DNA of 64,000 bases from Castellaniella sp034674885 (lineage in GTDB: Bacteria > Pseudomonadota > Gammaproteobacteria > Burkholderiales > Burkholderiaceae_B). Shown here one piece after another: positions 16,490 through 25,030 of this stretch. The notes under the pieces were generated by a model. That model worked only from the letters and a program-made list of their open reading frames with translations. It made no database searches and was not told the origin of the DNA. Position 1 is the stretch's first letter. The number at the start of each line of letters is the position of its first letter. The position numbers and the translations under genes are program-made. The DNA is taken from contig NZ_JAUCDS010000002.1 of the NCBI RefSeq assembly GCF_034674885.1, positions 1 through 64,000 of the forward strand. Reading direction: 5' to 3'.

Positions 16490-18787
16490 TCAAAACGCGT
16501 ACTTCAGCGCTGCCCCGCCGCCGACGCCCTGGCGCTGGCCGATGTAGGCCTGCAGGCCGATATCGATGCTCAGGGCCTTGCGGCTGGTGGGAGTCAGGGT
16601 CACGCCCAGCTCGAAGACGCCGGTGTCGCCCTTGAGGCTGGGGCTGGGGGTGTCGAAGCCGTAGACGGTGGCGCGGGCGACGCTATCGAATTCGTGTTCC
16701 CAGGCAGCGCCGGCCCAGACGCGGGTCTGGTCGCTATAGGCGTGGATGAACCGCGCGCCCAGGCGGGTGCGGCTGGAATCGGTGGCCTTGAAGTCATAGG
16801 GGGCGCCCGCCACGTCGGCGCTGTCGCTGCCCAGGCGGGTCCAGAAATACTGGGCGTAGAGGTCGGCGCTGGATCGCTCGCCCAGAGGCAGGCGCCAGCC
16901 TGCGCCCAGGTGCGCGCCGATGTAGGTGGCGTTGCCGTCATAGGACGCCGATTGGCCGTTGGCACCCGCCAGGTCGTTGCTGCGCCAGTCGCTGTCCAGC
17001 CGGCCGGCGCGCAGGGATGCCTCGGCGTAGGCCCCCAGGTCGGGAGTGGCGCGGTCGAAATCGTAGTGCGCCAGCACGCCGGCGCCGACGTAATGGCTGT
17101 TGCCGCTGCCGCGCACGGACTGGCCGGAGAAGTCGTTGTCGCTGTCGTGGCTGCCGTAGCCGGCCTCGATGAAGGGGCCGACCGTCAGTTCACCGGTACC
17201 GGGGGCGAAGCGCCGGGCGACCCCGGCCATCAGCGACACGCCATCGACTGTGACGTGCGAACCCGATTCATAGCGCGAATGCCCGCCTGCGATCGCGCCG
17301 AAGGCGGCCCAGTCGCCCGATGCGGCGGCGCTGCGGGCGCGGCTCATGCCCAGTCCTGCGGCCAGATCGGCGCCCTGGTTGGCCAGGGCAAGCGTGCTTG
17401 CGCGGCTCTCGACGGGGGCCTTGCTGGCTGCGCTGGCGTTCGCGCCCTGCACGGTGGCGATCAGGGCCGTGCCGTCGTTCACCACGTCGAACTGATAGTC
17501 CAGGGCGAAACCCTGATGGCCGATGACCTGGGTAGGGGTGGCGGAATAGGTGCTGGAGCTCAGGCCTGCTGCATTGCTCAACAGAGTCGCCTGGGTGCCC
17601 GTCGCCAGGATGCCCGCATCGTTTGCGACGTCGATCAATGTGCCGGCGCTGCCGAGGTCCGTGGCGGCGCCGCCGCCGATCGTCAGCATGGTCGTGGTGG
17701 CCGACACGCCTTTGGGCAGCAGGAATTGGTAGGTGTCGAAGGCGGCCACGCTCTTGGCGGTCAATCCTGCGGAGCGGACTTCCAGGGTGTTGTCGCGGAT
17801 GACGATGGGGGCGCCGACGATGCTATAGCCGCCGAACAGTTCTGCATTGCTGAGGTTGGGCGTGCCGGCCAGGATGATGCGGTTGCCTTGGACGGTGCCG
17901 TGTTGGGACTGGCCGGCATAGATCTTGCCGGAGGCAATCCATGCCTTGTCCAGGATGGAGACCGTATTGTTCATGGCGTTGCCGTCCTGCGTAGAACCGG
18001 CTGTGATGGTGGGGGCCGAAAACACGATGTTGCCGCTGAGGATGATGTGATTGCCGATGGCATTGCCGCTCATCACCACATTGCCCCCCGTCAGAGAGCT
18101 AGCGATGCTTGCGTGACCTGTGATCAGAATGATATTGCCGTTGGCATTGCCGTTTGTGTTTGCCATGCCGCCCGTCAGAAATCCAAGGGTTCTTGCCTGA
18201 TCCGTGACTAGGATGGTATTGCCGTTGGCATTGCCATCCTGACTGTAGCCGCCAAAGCCGCCAGGGTTGGAGAGTGTTGTGTCGCTGTTGCCGCTGAAGG
18301 TGAGCTGATTGCCCGATGCGTCGCCTTTGACTTTGCTGTAGCCGCCGTAGAGAGTGCTGCCGACATGTGCGTTGCCCTGGATGGCAATGGCGTTGCCGCT
18401 GGCGCTGCCGCCGATGCTGTAGCCGCCATAGAGCTTGCTTGCCGTCAGATTGCTGTTGTCGCCGATCGTGATGGTGTTGGAATGGGCCTGATAACCATGG
18501 CCTCCGAAGATTATCTGGGGAAAGGTATTGCTGCCGCCCACTGTGACGATATTGCCGTAGGCCGTGCCGTTGATCGCGTTACCGCCTTCGGTGATAGCCC
18601 CCGGATCTGTATCGAGGGTGATCCGGCCACCGGTGGCGTCACCCTGCGTGGCGCATGCGCCGATATAGGTGGTGGTACCGCACGCGGTGCCCGTGCTGCC
18701 CCCGCTGTTGGCCGCCCATGCGGGACTGGCGGATGTGGCCAGGCAGGCTAGTGCGGCGGCGCAAGGCCGCAAGCGGATGGATGTCAT
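16490..18787 (-). CDS. autotransporter with repeat-rich passenger
   Basis: 765 residues. Signal peptide 1-25 ends A-W-A. The passenger (about 26-420) is built from roughly eight repeats of 30-40 residues with the pattern G-G-x-S-x-x-G-N-A-x-G-N-x-I-x-I-x-G, consistent with a right-handed beta-helix. A short alanine-rich linker (about 455-480) precedes the C-terminal beta-barrel (about 490-765), which ends in aromatic F (K-Y-A-F), the Bam recognition signal. Type V secretion places the passenger at the cell surface. The passenger has no protease triad or recognised adhesin domain, so the role (adhesion or aggregation) is inferred. The secreted unknown follows 26 bp downstream. Confidence 0.88.
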   Translation of the reverse strand: MTSIRLRPCAAALACLATSASPAWAANSGGSTGTACGTTTYIGACATQGDATGGRITLDTDPGAITEGGNAINGTAYGNIVTVGGSNTFPQIIFGGHGYQAHSNTITIGDNSNLTASKLYGGYSIGGSASGNAIAIQGNAHVGSTLYGGYSKVKGDASGNQLTFSGNSDTTLSNPGGFGGYSQDGNANGNTILVTDQARTLGFLTGGMANTNGNANGNIILITGHASIASSLTGGNVVMSGNAIGNHIILSGNIVFSAPTITAGSTQDGNAMNNTVSILDKAWIASGKIYAGQSQHGTVQGNRIILAGTPNLSNAELFGGYSIVGAPIVIRDNTLEVRSAGLTAKSVAAFDTYQFLLPKGVSATTTMLTIGGGAATDLGSAGTLIDVANDAGILATGTQATLLSNAAGLSSSTYSATPTQVIGHQGFALDYQFDVVNDGTALIATVQGANASAASKAPVESRASTLALANQGADLAAGLGMSRARSAAASGDWAAFGAIAGGHSRYESGSHVTVDGVSLMAGVARRFAPGTGELTVGPFIEAGYGSHDSDNDFSGQSVRGSGNSHYVGAGVLAHYDFDRATPDLGAYAEASLRAGRLDSDWRSNDLAGANGQSASYDGNATYIGAHLGAGWRLPLGERSSADLYAQYFWTRLGSDSADVAGAPYDFKATDSSRTRLGARFIHAYSDQTRVWAGAAWEHEFDSVARATVYGFDTPSPSLKGDTGVFELGVTLTPTSRKALSIDIGLQAYIGQRQGVGGGAALKYAF

Positions 18788-18971
18788 GGATGCCCCCGAT
18801 TTTTGTTGTTGGCGGGATGGATGTTCCGCCTTCCAGCCTGCAGGCTAGACAAGAGCGGAAAGCCGCGCATCCTTCGAATGAAGGAAATTTGCTTGAATTG
18901 CGGGTTTTCCCAGGGGGTTCGGAGGCAGCGCTGGGCAGCTCGGGAGCATCGAACGGCCAGTCTCTTGGGAA

Positions 18972-20912
18972 TCAGTCGCAGATTTCCTGCACGCAGGCCA
19001 CTACGTCGGTGCCGTAGGTTTCCAGCTTGCGGGCGCCCACGCCGCTGACGCCGGCCAGGGCGTCCAGGCTGTCGGGGTTGCGCAGGGCGATTTCGCGTAG
19101 CGTAGCGTCGTGAAAAATTACGTAGGCGGGCACATTGTGTTCGCGCGCAGTGCGCGCGCGCCAGGCCCGCAGGTGTTCGAAGCGCGCCAGAGCCTCGGGC
19201 GGCAGGGTGTCGAGCTGTGCCGCCGTGGTGGTGCGTTGGCGGCCGGCCTTGGCCCGCTTGACGGCCACCGGGCGCAGCATCAGGGTGCGTTCGCCCTTCA
19301 GCACGGCACGGCTGGCTTCGGTCAGGGCCAGGGTGCCGTAGCCTTCCAGGTCCACCGTCAGCAGGCCCAGGGCCAGGGCCTGGCGCAGGATGCCGCGCCA
19401 GGCGTCCGCCGTCAGGTCCGCGCCCACGCCGAAGACGCTGAGCGTGTCGTGCCCGTGCTGTTTCACCCGGTCGGTCATCTGGCCGCGCAGGATGTCGATC
19501 AGGTGGCCGCCGCCGAAGCGCTGGCCGCGTTCGCGCATCAGTCGGTAGACGGCCGACAGCAGCTTCTGCACGGCCACCGTGCCGTCCCAGGCGGCGGGCG
19601 GTTCCAGGCAGGTGTCGCAGTTGCCGCAGGGCTTGATGGTCTGGCCGAAATAGGCCAGCAGGTCCTGGCGCCGGCAGGTGACGGTTTCGCACAGGGCCAG
19701 CATGGCGTCCAGTTGTCGGACCTGGCGCCGCTGGTGCAGGGAATCGCCGTCCGAATCGTCGATCATGCGGCGCTGCTGCACCACGTCCTGCAGGCCATAG
19801 GCCAGCCAGGCATCGGCCGGCAGGCCATCGCGGCCTGCACGGCCGGTTTCCTGGTAGTAACCCTCGATGGATTTGGGCAGGTCGATGTGGGCCACGAAAC
19901 GCACGTCGGGTTTGTTCACCCCCATGCCGAAGGCGATGGTGGCGACCATGACGATGCCGTCTTCGCGCAGGAAACGGGCCTGGTGATCGGCGCGGGTGCG
20001 CGCATCCAGTCCCGCATGGTAGGGCAGGGCCGCGATGCCGTTGCGTGTCAGGAATTCCGCCGTCTGTTCTACGCGGGTGCGCGACAGGGCATAGACGATG
20101 CCGCATTCCCCTGCGTGTTCCGCGCGGATGAAATCCAGCAGTTGACGGCGGACTTCCTGTTTTTCGACGATGCTGTAGCGGATGTTGGGCCGGTCGAAGC
20201 TGGCGATGAACTGCGGGGCTTCGTCCAGCGACAGGCAGGCCACGATGTCGCTGCGGGTGGCCGCCGTGGCGGTGGCCGTCAGCGCCACCCTGGGGATGCC
20301 GGGCCAGCGCTCGGCCAGCAGGCTCAGGCCCTGGTATTCGGGACGGAAGTCGTGCCCCCATTGCGAGACGCAGTGGGCTTCGTCGATGGCGAACAGCGCG
20401 ATGCGGCCCCGGTCCAGGAGGTCCAGGCAGCGCGGGGCCAGCAGCCGTTCCGGGGCGACATACAGCAAGTCGAGTTCACCGCGCAGGAAGGCGCGTTCGA
20501 CCTCGCGGGCCTGGCCCGGTGTCTGGGTGGAATTCAGGAAGGCGGCGCGCACCCCCAGTTCCTGCAGGGCGTCGACCTGGTCCTGCATCAGGGCGATCAG
20601 CGGTGAAATCACTACGCCGACGCCGGGTCGCACCAGGGCTGGAATCTGGTAGCACAGCGATTTTCCGCCGCCGGTGGGCATCAGCACCAGGGCGTCGCCC
20701 CCTGCGATGATGCGCTCGATGATGGCCTGCTGTTCACCCCGGAAGGCCTCGTAGCCGAAGACCTCGCGCAGCGCCTCCAGAGCCGATCCATAGCGGGTGG
20801 GGGCGGGGACATCGTCCGGGGCCAGGGTCTGCACCGGTTCGCCGTCCTCGTCCCAGAAACGCAACCCGTCCTCGTCGTGCATCGGCATGTTGGTATGAAT
20901 ATCCGGACTCAT
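18972..20912 (-). CDS. recQ: RecQ, ATP-dependent 3'-5' DNA helicase
   Basis: 646 residues from the ATG at 20912, which overlaps the ruvA stop (ATGA). Walker A P-T-G-G-G-K-S is at 79-85 and D-E-A-H-C at 177-181, in the RecQ-specific context V-S-Q-W-G-H-D-F-R-P-E-Y. Zinc-binding cysteines follow (C-G-N-C-D-T-C), then a winged-helix RQC domain and a C-terminal HRDC domain (about 570-646). RecQ unwinds recombination intermediates and feeds RecFOR repair. Sitting in the ruvCA operon in the slot usual for ruvB, it may be co-regulated with Holliday junction processing. Confidence 0.95.
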   Translation of the reverse strand: MSPDIHTNMPMHDEDGLRFWDEDGEPVQTLAPDDVPAPTRYGSALEALREVFGYEAFRGEQQAIIERIIAGGDALVLMPTGGGKSLCYQIPALVRPGVGVVISPLIALMQDQVDALQELGVRAAFLNSTQTPGQAREVERAFLRGELDLLYVAPERLLAPRCLDLLDRGRIALFAIDEAHCVSQWGHDFRPEYQGLSLLAERWPGIPRVALTATATAATRSDIVACLSLDEAPQFIASFDRPNIRYSIVEKQEVRRQLLDFIRAEHAGECGIVYALSRTRVEQTAEFLTRNGIAALPYHAGLDARTRADHQARFLREDGIVMVATIAFGMGVNKPDVRFVAHIDLPKSIEGYYQETGRAGRDGLPADAWLAYGLQDVVQQRRMIDDSDGDSLHQRRQVRQLDAMLALCETVTCRRQDLLAYFGQTIKPCGNCDTCLEPPAAWDGTVAVQKLLSAVYRLMRERGQRFGGGHLIDILRGQMTDRVKQHGHDTLSVFGVGADLTADAWRGILRQALALGLLTVDLEGYGTLALTEASRAVLKGERTLMLRPVAVKRAKAGRQRTTTAAQLDTLPPEALARFEHLRAWRARTAREHNVPAYVIFHDATLREIALRNPDSLDALAGVSGVGARKLETYGTDVVACVQEICD

Positions 20913-21493
20913 CCCCGGGACAACGCTTTCAGGGCCTGGCGGATGCTCTCGGAGACGTTCAGGCCATCCGGTAGCGTGCCGATGGCGCGCCGCGCCTCGG
21001 CGTTGGAATAGCCCAGGGCCTGCAGGGCATTCAGGACGTCGCTGTCGCTGGCGCTCGCCGGGGCGCCGTCTGCGCGGGGCGCGCCTGCCAGAGGAGTGAG
21101 CTTGTCGCGCAGTTCCAGCAGCAGGCGCTCGGCCGTCTTTTTGCCGATGCCGGGGACTTTGACGAGCCTGCCGGATTCCTGGCGATCCACGGCATCGGCC
21201 AGGTCTTCGACGCTGAGGCCCGACAGCACGGCCAGGGCAGTGCGCGCGCCGATGCCCGTGACCTTGATCAGCGCCCTGAAGGCGCTGCGTTCGGTGGCGG
21301 TCGCAAAGCCATACAGGACGTGCGCGTCTTCGCGGATCGCCAGATGCGTGTGCAGGCTGACGGTCTGGCCCACGGCGGGCAGCTTGTAGAGCGTGCTCAT
21401 GGGCACGTCGAGTTCGTAACCCAGGCCGCCGGTCTGAATGCAGACGGTCGGGGGACTCAGTTCGATCAGGGTGCCGGTGATGCGGCCAATCAT
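20909..21493 (-). CDS. ruvA: RuvA, Holliday junction-binding subunit
   Basis: 194 residues from M-I-G-R-I-T-G-T-L. An N-terminal OB-fold (1-64) is followed by two helix-hairpin-helix motifs (with G-I-G-A-R-T-A-L and V-P-G-I-G-K-K-T-A-E-R-L, about residues 70-130) and a C-terminal RuvB-binding domain (about 148-194). Tetramers clamp the junction. It is 47 bp downstream of ruvC and overlaps recQ by 4 bp. The partner ruvB is on the other strand about 10 kb away. Confidence 0.97.
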   Translation of the reverse strand: MIGRITGTLIELSPPTVCIQTGGLGYELDVPMSTLYKLPAVGQTVSLHTHLAIREDAHVLYGFATATERSAFRALIKVTGIGARTALAVLSGLSVEDLADAVDRQESGRLVKVPGIGKKTAERLLLELRDKLTPLAGAPRADGAPASASDSDVLNALQALGYSNAEARRAIGTLPDGLNVSESIRQALKALSRG

Positions 21494-21540
21494 GTTGGAT
21501 TCCTGGAAAGCGGGTGGTGCGGGACGGGCGTGGCCGGCGT

Positions 21541-22089
21541 TCAGGATACCAGACGGCCGGTGCGCAGGCGCCGGCTGCGAGACGATAAGGTGTCGGGCGC
21601 CAGGGCCTGCAATCGGCCCGCCAGCGGCGCGCAGTGTGCGTGGCAGATGGCGCAGGCCAGGGCATCGGCGGCATCCGGTGCCGGTTCTCCGTCCAGCGCC
21701 AGCAAGTGGCGCACCATGACCTGGATCTGTTCCTTGCTGGCGCGGCCAGTGCCGACGACGGCCTTCTTGATCTGCAGCGCCGTGTATTCCTGCACGGCCA
21801 GGCCGCTGTCGGCCAGCGCGCACAGGGCTGCGCCTCGGGCCTGGCCCAGCAGCAGGGTCGAGGCCGGGTTGGCGTTCAGGAATACCTTTTCCAGCGCGGC
21901 CTGGTCGGCATGGGCATCCCGGGCGACTTCCCGCAGATTGTCCAGGATGACCTTCAGGCGGGCATGCAGGGGCAAGGCGGACGGCACGACGATGGTGCCG
22001 CTGGCCACGTAGCGCAGGCTGGAGCCGTGGACTTCGATGACACCGAAGCCCGTGCGGCGCAAGCCCGGATCGACCCCCAGGATGCGCAT
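21541..22089 (-). CDS. ruvC: RuvC, Holliday junction resolvase
   Basis: 182 residues. The first catalytic aspartate is Asp7 (R-I-L-G-V-D-P-G), with the second acidic residue near 67 (Q-A-A-L-E-K-V-F) and the C-terminal acidic pair in D-A-A-D-A-L-A. It cuts Holliday junctions symmetrically as a dimer. The ATG shares one base with the purH stop (TGATG), so translation is coupled to purine biosynthesis, a betaproteobacterial arrangement. Confidence 0.96.
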   Translation of the reverse strand: MRILGVDPGLRRTGFGVIEVHGSSLRYVASGTIVVPSALPLHARLKVILDNLREVARDAHADQAALEKVFLNANPASTLLLGQARGAALCALADSGLAVQEYTALQIKKAVVGTGRASKEQIQVMVRHLLALDGEPAPDAADALACAICHAHCAPLAGRLQALAPDTLSSRSRRLRTGRLVS

Positions 22090-23681
22090 CAGTGGCGGAA
22101 GTGGCGGGTGCCGGTGAGAACCATGGCGATGCCGCGTTCGTCGGCGGCCGCGATGACCTCGTCGTCGCGGATGCTGCCGCCCGGCTGGATCACGCAGGTC
22201 GCGCCCGCATCGGCCACCACGTCCAGGCCATCGCGGAACGGAAAGAAGGCATCCGAAGCCACGGCTGCGCCCTGCAGCGACAGACCGGCCTTTTCCGCCT
22301 TGATCGACGCGATGCGGGCCGAATCGATGCGGCTCATCTGGCCCGCGCCCACGCCCAGGGTCATGCCCTGGCCGCAGAAGACGATGGCGTTGGACTTCAC
22401 GTATTGGGCCACGTTCCAGGCGAACAGCAGGTCGCGCATCTGGTCGGCAGTGGGCGCCAGCCGGGTGACGACCTTGACGTCGGATTCACCGGCGGGGTGG
22501 CCGTCCGGGTCCTGCACCAGCCAGCCGCCGCCTACGCGTTTGACGTCGTAGGGGTTGCGGGCGGCGCCCGGCGGGACTTCCAGCACCCGCACGTTCTTTT
22601 TCGTCGCCAGTACGGCCAGCGCCGCGCCGGTATAGACCGGGGCGATCAGGACTTCCAGGAACTGTTCGCTGACGGCGTGGGCGGTCGCTTCGTCCACTGC
22701 CGTGTTGAAGGCGATGATGCCGCCGAAGGCCGAGGTCGGATCGGTCTTGAAAGCCTGCTGGTAGGCCGTCAGCGCGTCGGCGCCCAGCGCCACGCCGCAG
22801 GGGTTGGCGTGCTTGACGATGACGCAGGCGCCGGTCTGGAAGCTGCGCACGCATTCCCAGGCGGCATCGGCGTCGGCGATGTTGTTGTAGGACAGTTCCT
22901 TGCCCTGGATCTGGCGGTAGCCGGCCAGCAGGCCTTCGCCGATGGGCTTGTCGTGGTAGAAGGCCGCGCCCTGGTGCGGGTTCTCGCCGTAGCGCAGGGC
23001 CTGCTGGCGTTCCATCTGCACGGTCAGCACGCGCGGCCAGGCTTCGCGCGCTGGCACCTGCGCGGGGGCGGGTTCGCGGTCGGCCAGGCTGCTGAGGTAC
23101 CCCGCGATGGCGCCGTCATAGGCGGCCGTGTGGGCGTAGACCTTGGCGGCGAGTTCCAGCCGCAGGCCGTAGGACGGCTGGTGTGCCGGGCCGTCCATGT
23201 CGGCCAGCACACGGGGATAGTCGGCCGGGTCGATGACCACCGTGACGCCACCTTGTTCCGAACCGTGATTCTTCGCAGCGGAACGCAGCATGGCCGGGCC
23301 GCCGATGTCGATGTTCTCGATCGCGTCGGCCAGGATGCAGTCGGGTTTGCTGATCGTCTGCTGGAAGGGGTACAGATTGACCACCAGCAGGTCGATGGTC
23401 GGGATGTTCTGGTCCTTCAGGGTCTGCATGTGCTGCGGGTCGTCGCGCCGGGCCAGCAGGCCGCCGTGGATGCGCGGGTGCAGGGTCTTGACGCGGCCAT
23501 CCAGGATTTCGGGGGACCCCGTGTGGGTGGCGACTTCCGTCACGGTCAGGCCGGCGTCGCGCAGCAGGCGGGCGGTGCCGCCGGTCGACAGCAGGGCGAC
23601 GCCGCGCTGGGACAGCGCCTGGGCGAATTCGACGACGCCCGATTTATCGGACACGGAGATCAAAGCAGTCTGTATGGTCAT
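22089..23681 (-). CDS. purH: bifunctional AICAR transformylase / IMP cyclohydrolase
   Basis: 530 residues, normal length. The N-terminal IMP cyclohydrolase domain (about 1-190, with S-V-S-D-K-S-G and S-T-G-G-T-A) is followed by the AICAR formyltransferase domain (about 200-530), which contains K-H-A-N-P-C-G. It catalyses the last two steps of de novo IMP synthesis. fis is 27 bp upstream and ruvC overlaps downstream. Confidence 0.97.
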   Translation of the reverse strand: MTIQTALISVSDKSGVVEFAQALSQRGVALLSTGGTARLLRDAGLTVTEVATHTGSPEILDGRVKTLHPRIHGGLLARRDDPQHMQTLKDQNIPTIDLLVVNLYPFQQTISKPDCILADAIENIDIGGPAMLRSAAKNHGSEQGGVTVVIDPADYPRVLADMDGPAHQPSYGLRLELAAKVYAHTAAYDGAIAGYLSSLADREPAPAQVPAREAWPRVLTVQMERQQALRYGENPHQGAAFYHDKPIGEGLLAGYRQIQGKELSYNNIADADAAWECVRSFQTGACVIVKHANPCGVALGADALTAYQQAFKTDPTSAFGGIIAFNTAVDEATAHAVSEQFLEVLIAPVYTGAALAVLATKKNVRVLEVPPGAARNPYDVKRVGGGWLVQDPDGHPAGESDVKVVTRLAPTADQMRDLLFAWNVAQYVKSNAIVFCGQGMTLGVGAGQMSRIDSARIASIKAEKAGLSLQGAAVASDAFFPFRDGLDVVADAGATCVIQPGGSIRDDEVIAAADERGIAMVLTGTRHFRH

Positions 23682-23708
23682 GGCAGCGGGGAAAGGACGA
23701 AAAGGAAA

Positions 23709-23948
23709 TCAGGCGGTCAGCTGGTGGACCTGGAGTTTCTTGCGCAGAGTGCCGCGGGTGATGCCCAGCATGTCGGCGGCGCGTGTCTGGTTGCCTTCGG
23801 TGCGCTCCAGCGCCACCTGCAGCACGGCGCGTTCAACGCACAGGTTCACCATGGCCAGCATGTCGTTGGGCGCGGAATCCCCGAGATCTTCGAAATAGCG
23901 ATCAAGCTGGTCGCGAACGGCTTGTTCCAGGGGCGTCGTGGTAGGCAT
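23709..23948 (-). CDS. fis: Fis family DNA-binding protein
   Basis: 79 residues. The C-terminal helix-turn-helix (N-Q-T-R-A-A-D-M-L-G-I-T-R-G-T-L-R-K-K-L) is the canonical Fis/NtrC-type DNA-binding motif. The protein is shorter than E. coli Fis (98), as is usual in betaproteobacteria. It bends DNA and modulates rRNA promoters and recombination. The dusB-fis pairing matches the conserved proteobacterial arrangement; the gap to dusB is 40 bp. Confidence 0.94.
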   Translation of the reverse strand: MPTTTPLEQAVRDQLDRYFEDLGDSAPNDMLAMVNLCVERAVLQVALERTEGNQTRAADMLGITRGTLRKKLQVHQLTA

Positions 23949-23988
23949 GGGATAACAGGAGTCAGGAAAAGGTCTTGGGTGAAAAGTG

Positions 23989-25026
23989 TCAGTGCAATAG
24001 GGCCGGAGCCGGGATGGCGGGCGCGCCGGCAGGCTGCTCGTCCAGCCAGCGTCGCAGCGCCAGGGACTGCTGCGCCGTGCTGTCGAGCGTCATGATGGCA
24101 GGCAGCAGGGCATCAGCCCCCGGCAGATCCGTCAGGTACCAGCCGATGTGCTTGCGAGCCGTTCGCACACCGGTGGTTTCACCGTAAAAGCTGTAATGGT
24201 CTTCGAGGTGGCTGAGCAGATGTTCGCGCAGTTCACCGTACGTGGGCGGCGGCAGGTGGGTGCCGTGCGCCAGGTAGTGGGCGATTTCGCGGAAGATCCA
24301 GGGGCGGCCTTGGGCAGCGCGTCCGACCATGATCGCATCGGCCCCAGTGTAGTCCAGAACGGCGCGGGCTTTTTCAGGACTGTCGATGTCGCCGTTGGCG
24401 ATCAGGGGGATGCGGATGGCCTGCCGGACTTCACGGATGGTGTCGTATTCGGCGTGGCCGGTGTACAGGTCGCAGCGCGTGCGGCCGTGCAGGGTCAGCG
24501 CTGCGATGCCGCAGTCTTCGGCCAGGCGGGCGATGCGCACGGCATTGCGGCTGTCGCGGTCCCAGCCTGTGCGGGTTTTCAGGGTGACCGGGACGCCCAG
24601 GGGGGTGCAGGCGTCCACCACGCTTTGCAGGATGCGGGCCACCAGGGCCTCGTCGCGCAGCAGGGCTGAGCCCGAGGCGACGTTGCAGACCTTTTTCACC
24701 GGACAGCCCATGTTGATGTCGATGATGCGCGCGCCCTTGCGGATGTTGAACACGGCGGCCTCGGCCAGCATGTCGGGGTCGGCCCCGGCGATCTGGATGG
24801 CGATGGGATCGGGTTCGCCTTCGTGGTTCAGGCGGCGCGAGGTCTTCACGCTATCCCACAGGCGCGGGTTGCTGGCCGCCATTTCCGACACGGCATAGGC
24901 TGCTCCCAGCGCCTTGCACAGGCGCCGGTAGGGACGGTCCGTGACCCCCGCCATGGGGGCCGCGCAGACAGGGTGGGGCAGGGTCCAGGTTCCGATACGC
25001 ATGGCCGGTATTGTAGAAGCAGGCAT
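23989..25026 (-). CDS. dusB: tRNA-dihydrouridine synthase B
   Basis: 345 residues; an in-frame M at residue 9 is an alternative start. A TIM-barrel FMN enzyme with A-P-M-A-G-V-T-D near residue 23, the catalytic cysteine in N-M-G-C-P, and the G-R-A-A-Q-G-R-P-W motif near 245. It reduces specific uridines in the tRNA D-loop using NADPH. It starts 4 bp after the ubiH-like stop and precedes fis, as in many proteobacteria. Confidence 0.95.
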   Translation of the reverse strand: MPASTIPAMRIGTWTLPHPVCAAPMAGVTDRPYRRLCKALGAAYAVSEMAASNPRLWDSVKTSRRLNHEGEPDPIAIQIAGADPDMLAEAAVFNIRKGARIIDINMGCPVKKVCNVASGSALLRDEALVARILQSVVDACTPLGVPVTLKTRTGWDRDSRNAVRIARLAEDCGIAALTLHGRTRCDLYTGHAEYDTIREVRQAIRIPLIANGDIDSPEKARAVLDYTGADAIMVGRAAQGRPWIFREIAHYLAHGTHLPPPTYGELREHLLSHLEDHYSFYGETTGVRTARKHIGWYLTDLPGADALLPAIMTLDSTAQQSLALRRWLDEQPAGAPAIPAPALLH

Positions 25027-25030
25027 CCGG

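Noticed and set aside
17800..18600. Repetitive DNA that might look like a CRISPR or tandem array
   Set aside because: It is the degenerate repeat-coding part of the autotransporter passenger; units are unequal and translate into G-N-x-G-N repeats.
22092..24095. 667-codon plus frame opposite purH-fis
   Set aside because: Runs antisense through purH and fis; composition is of the antisense type.
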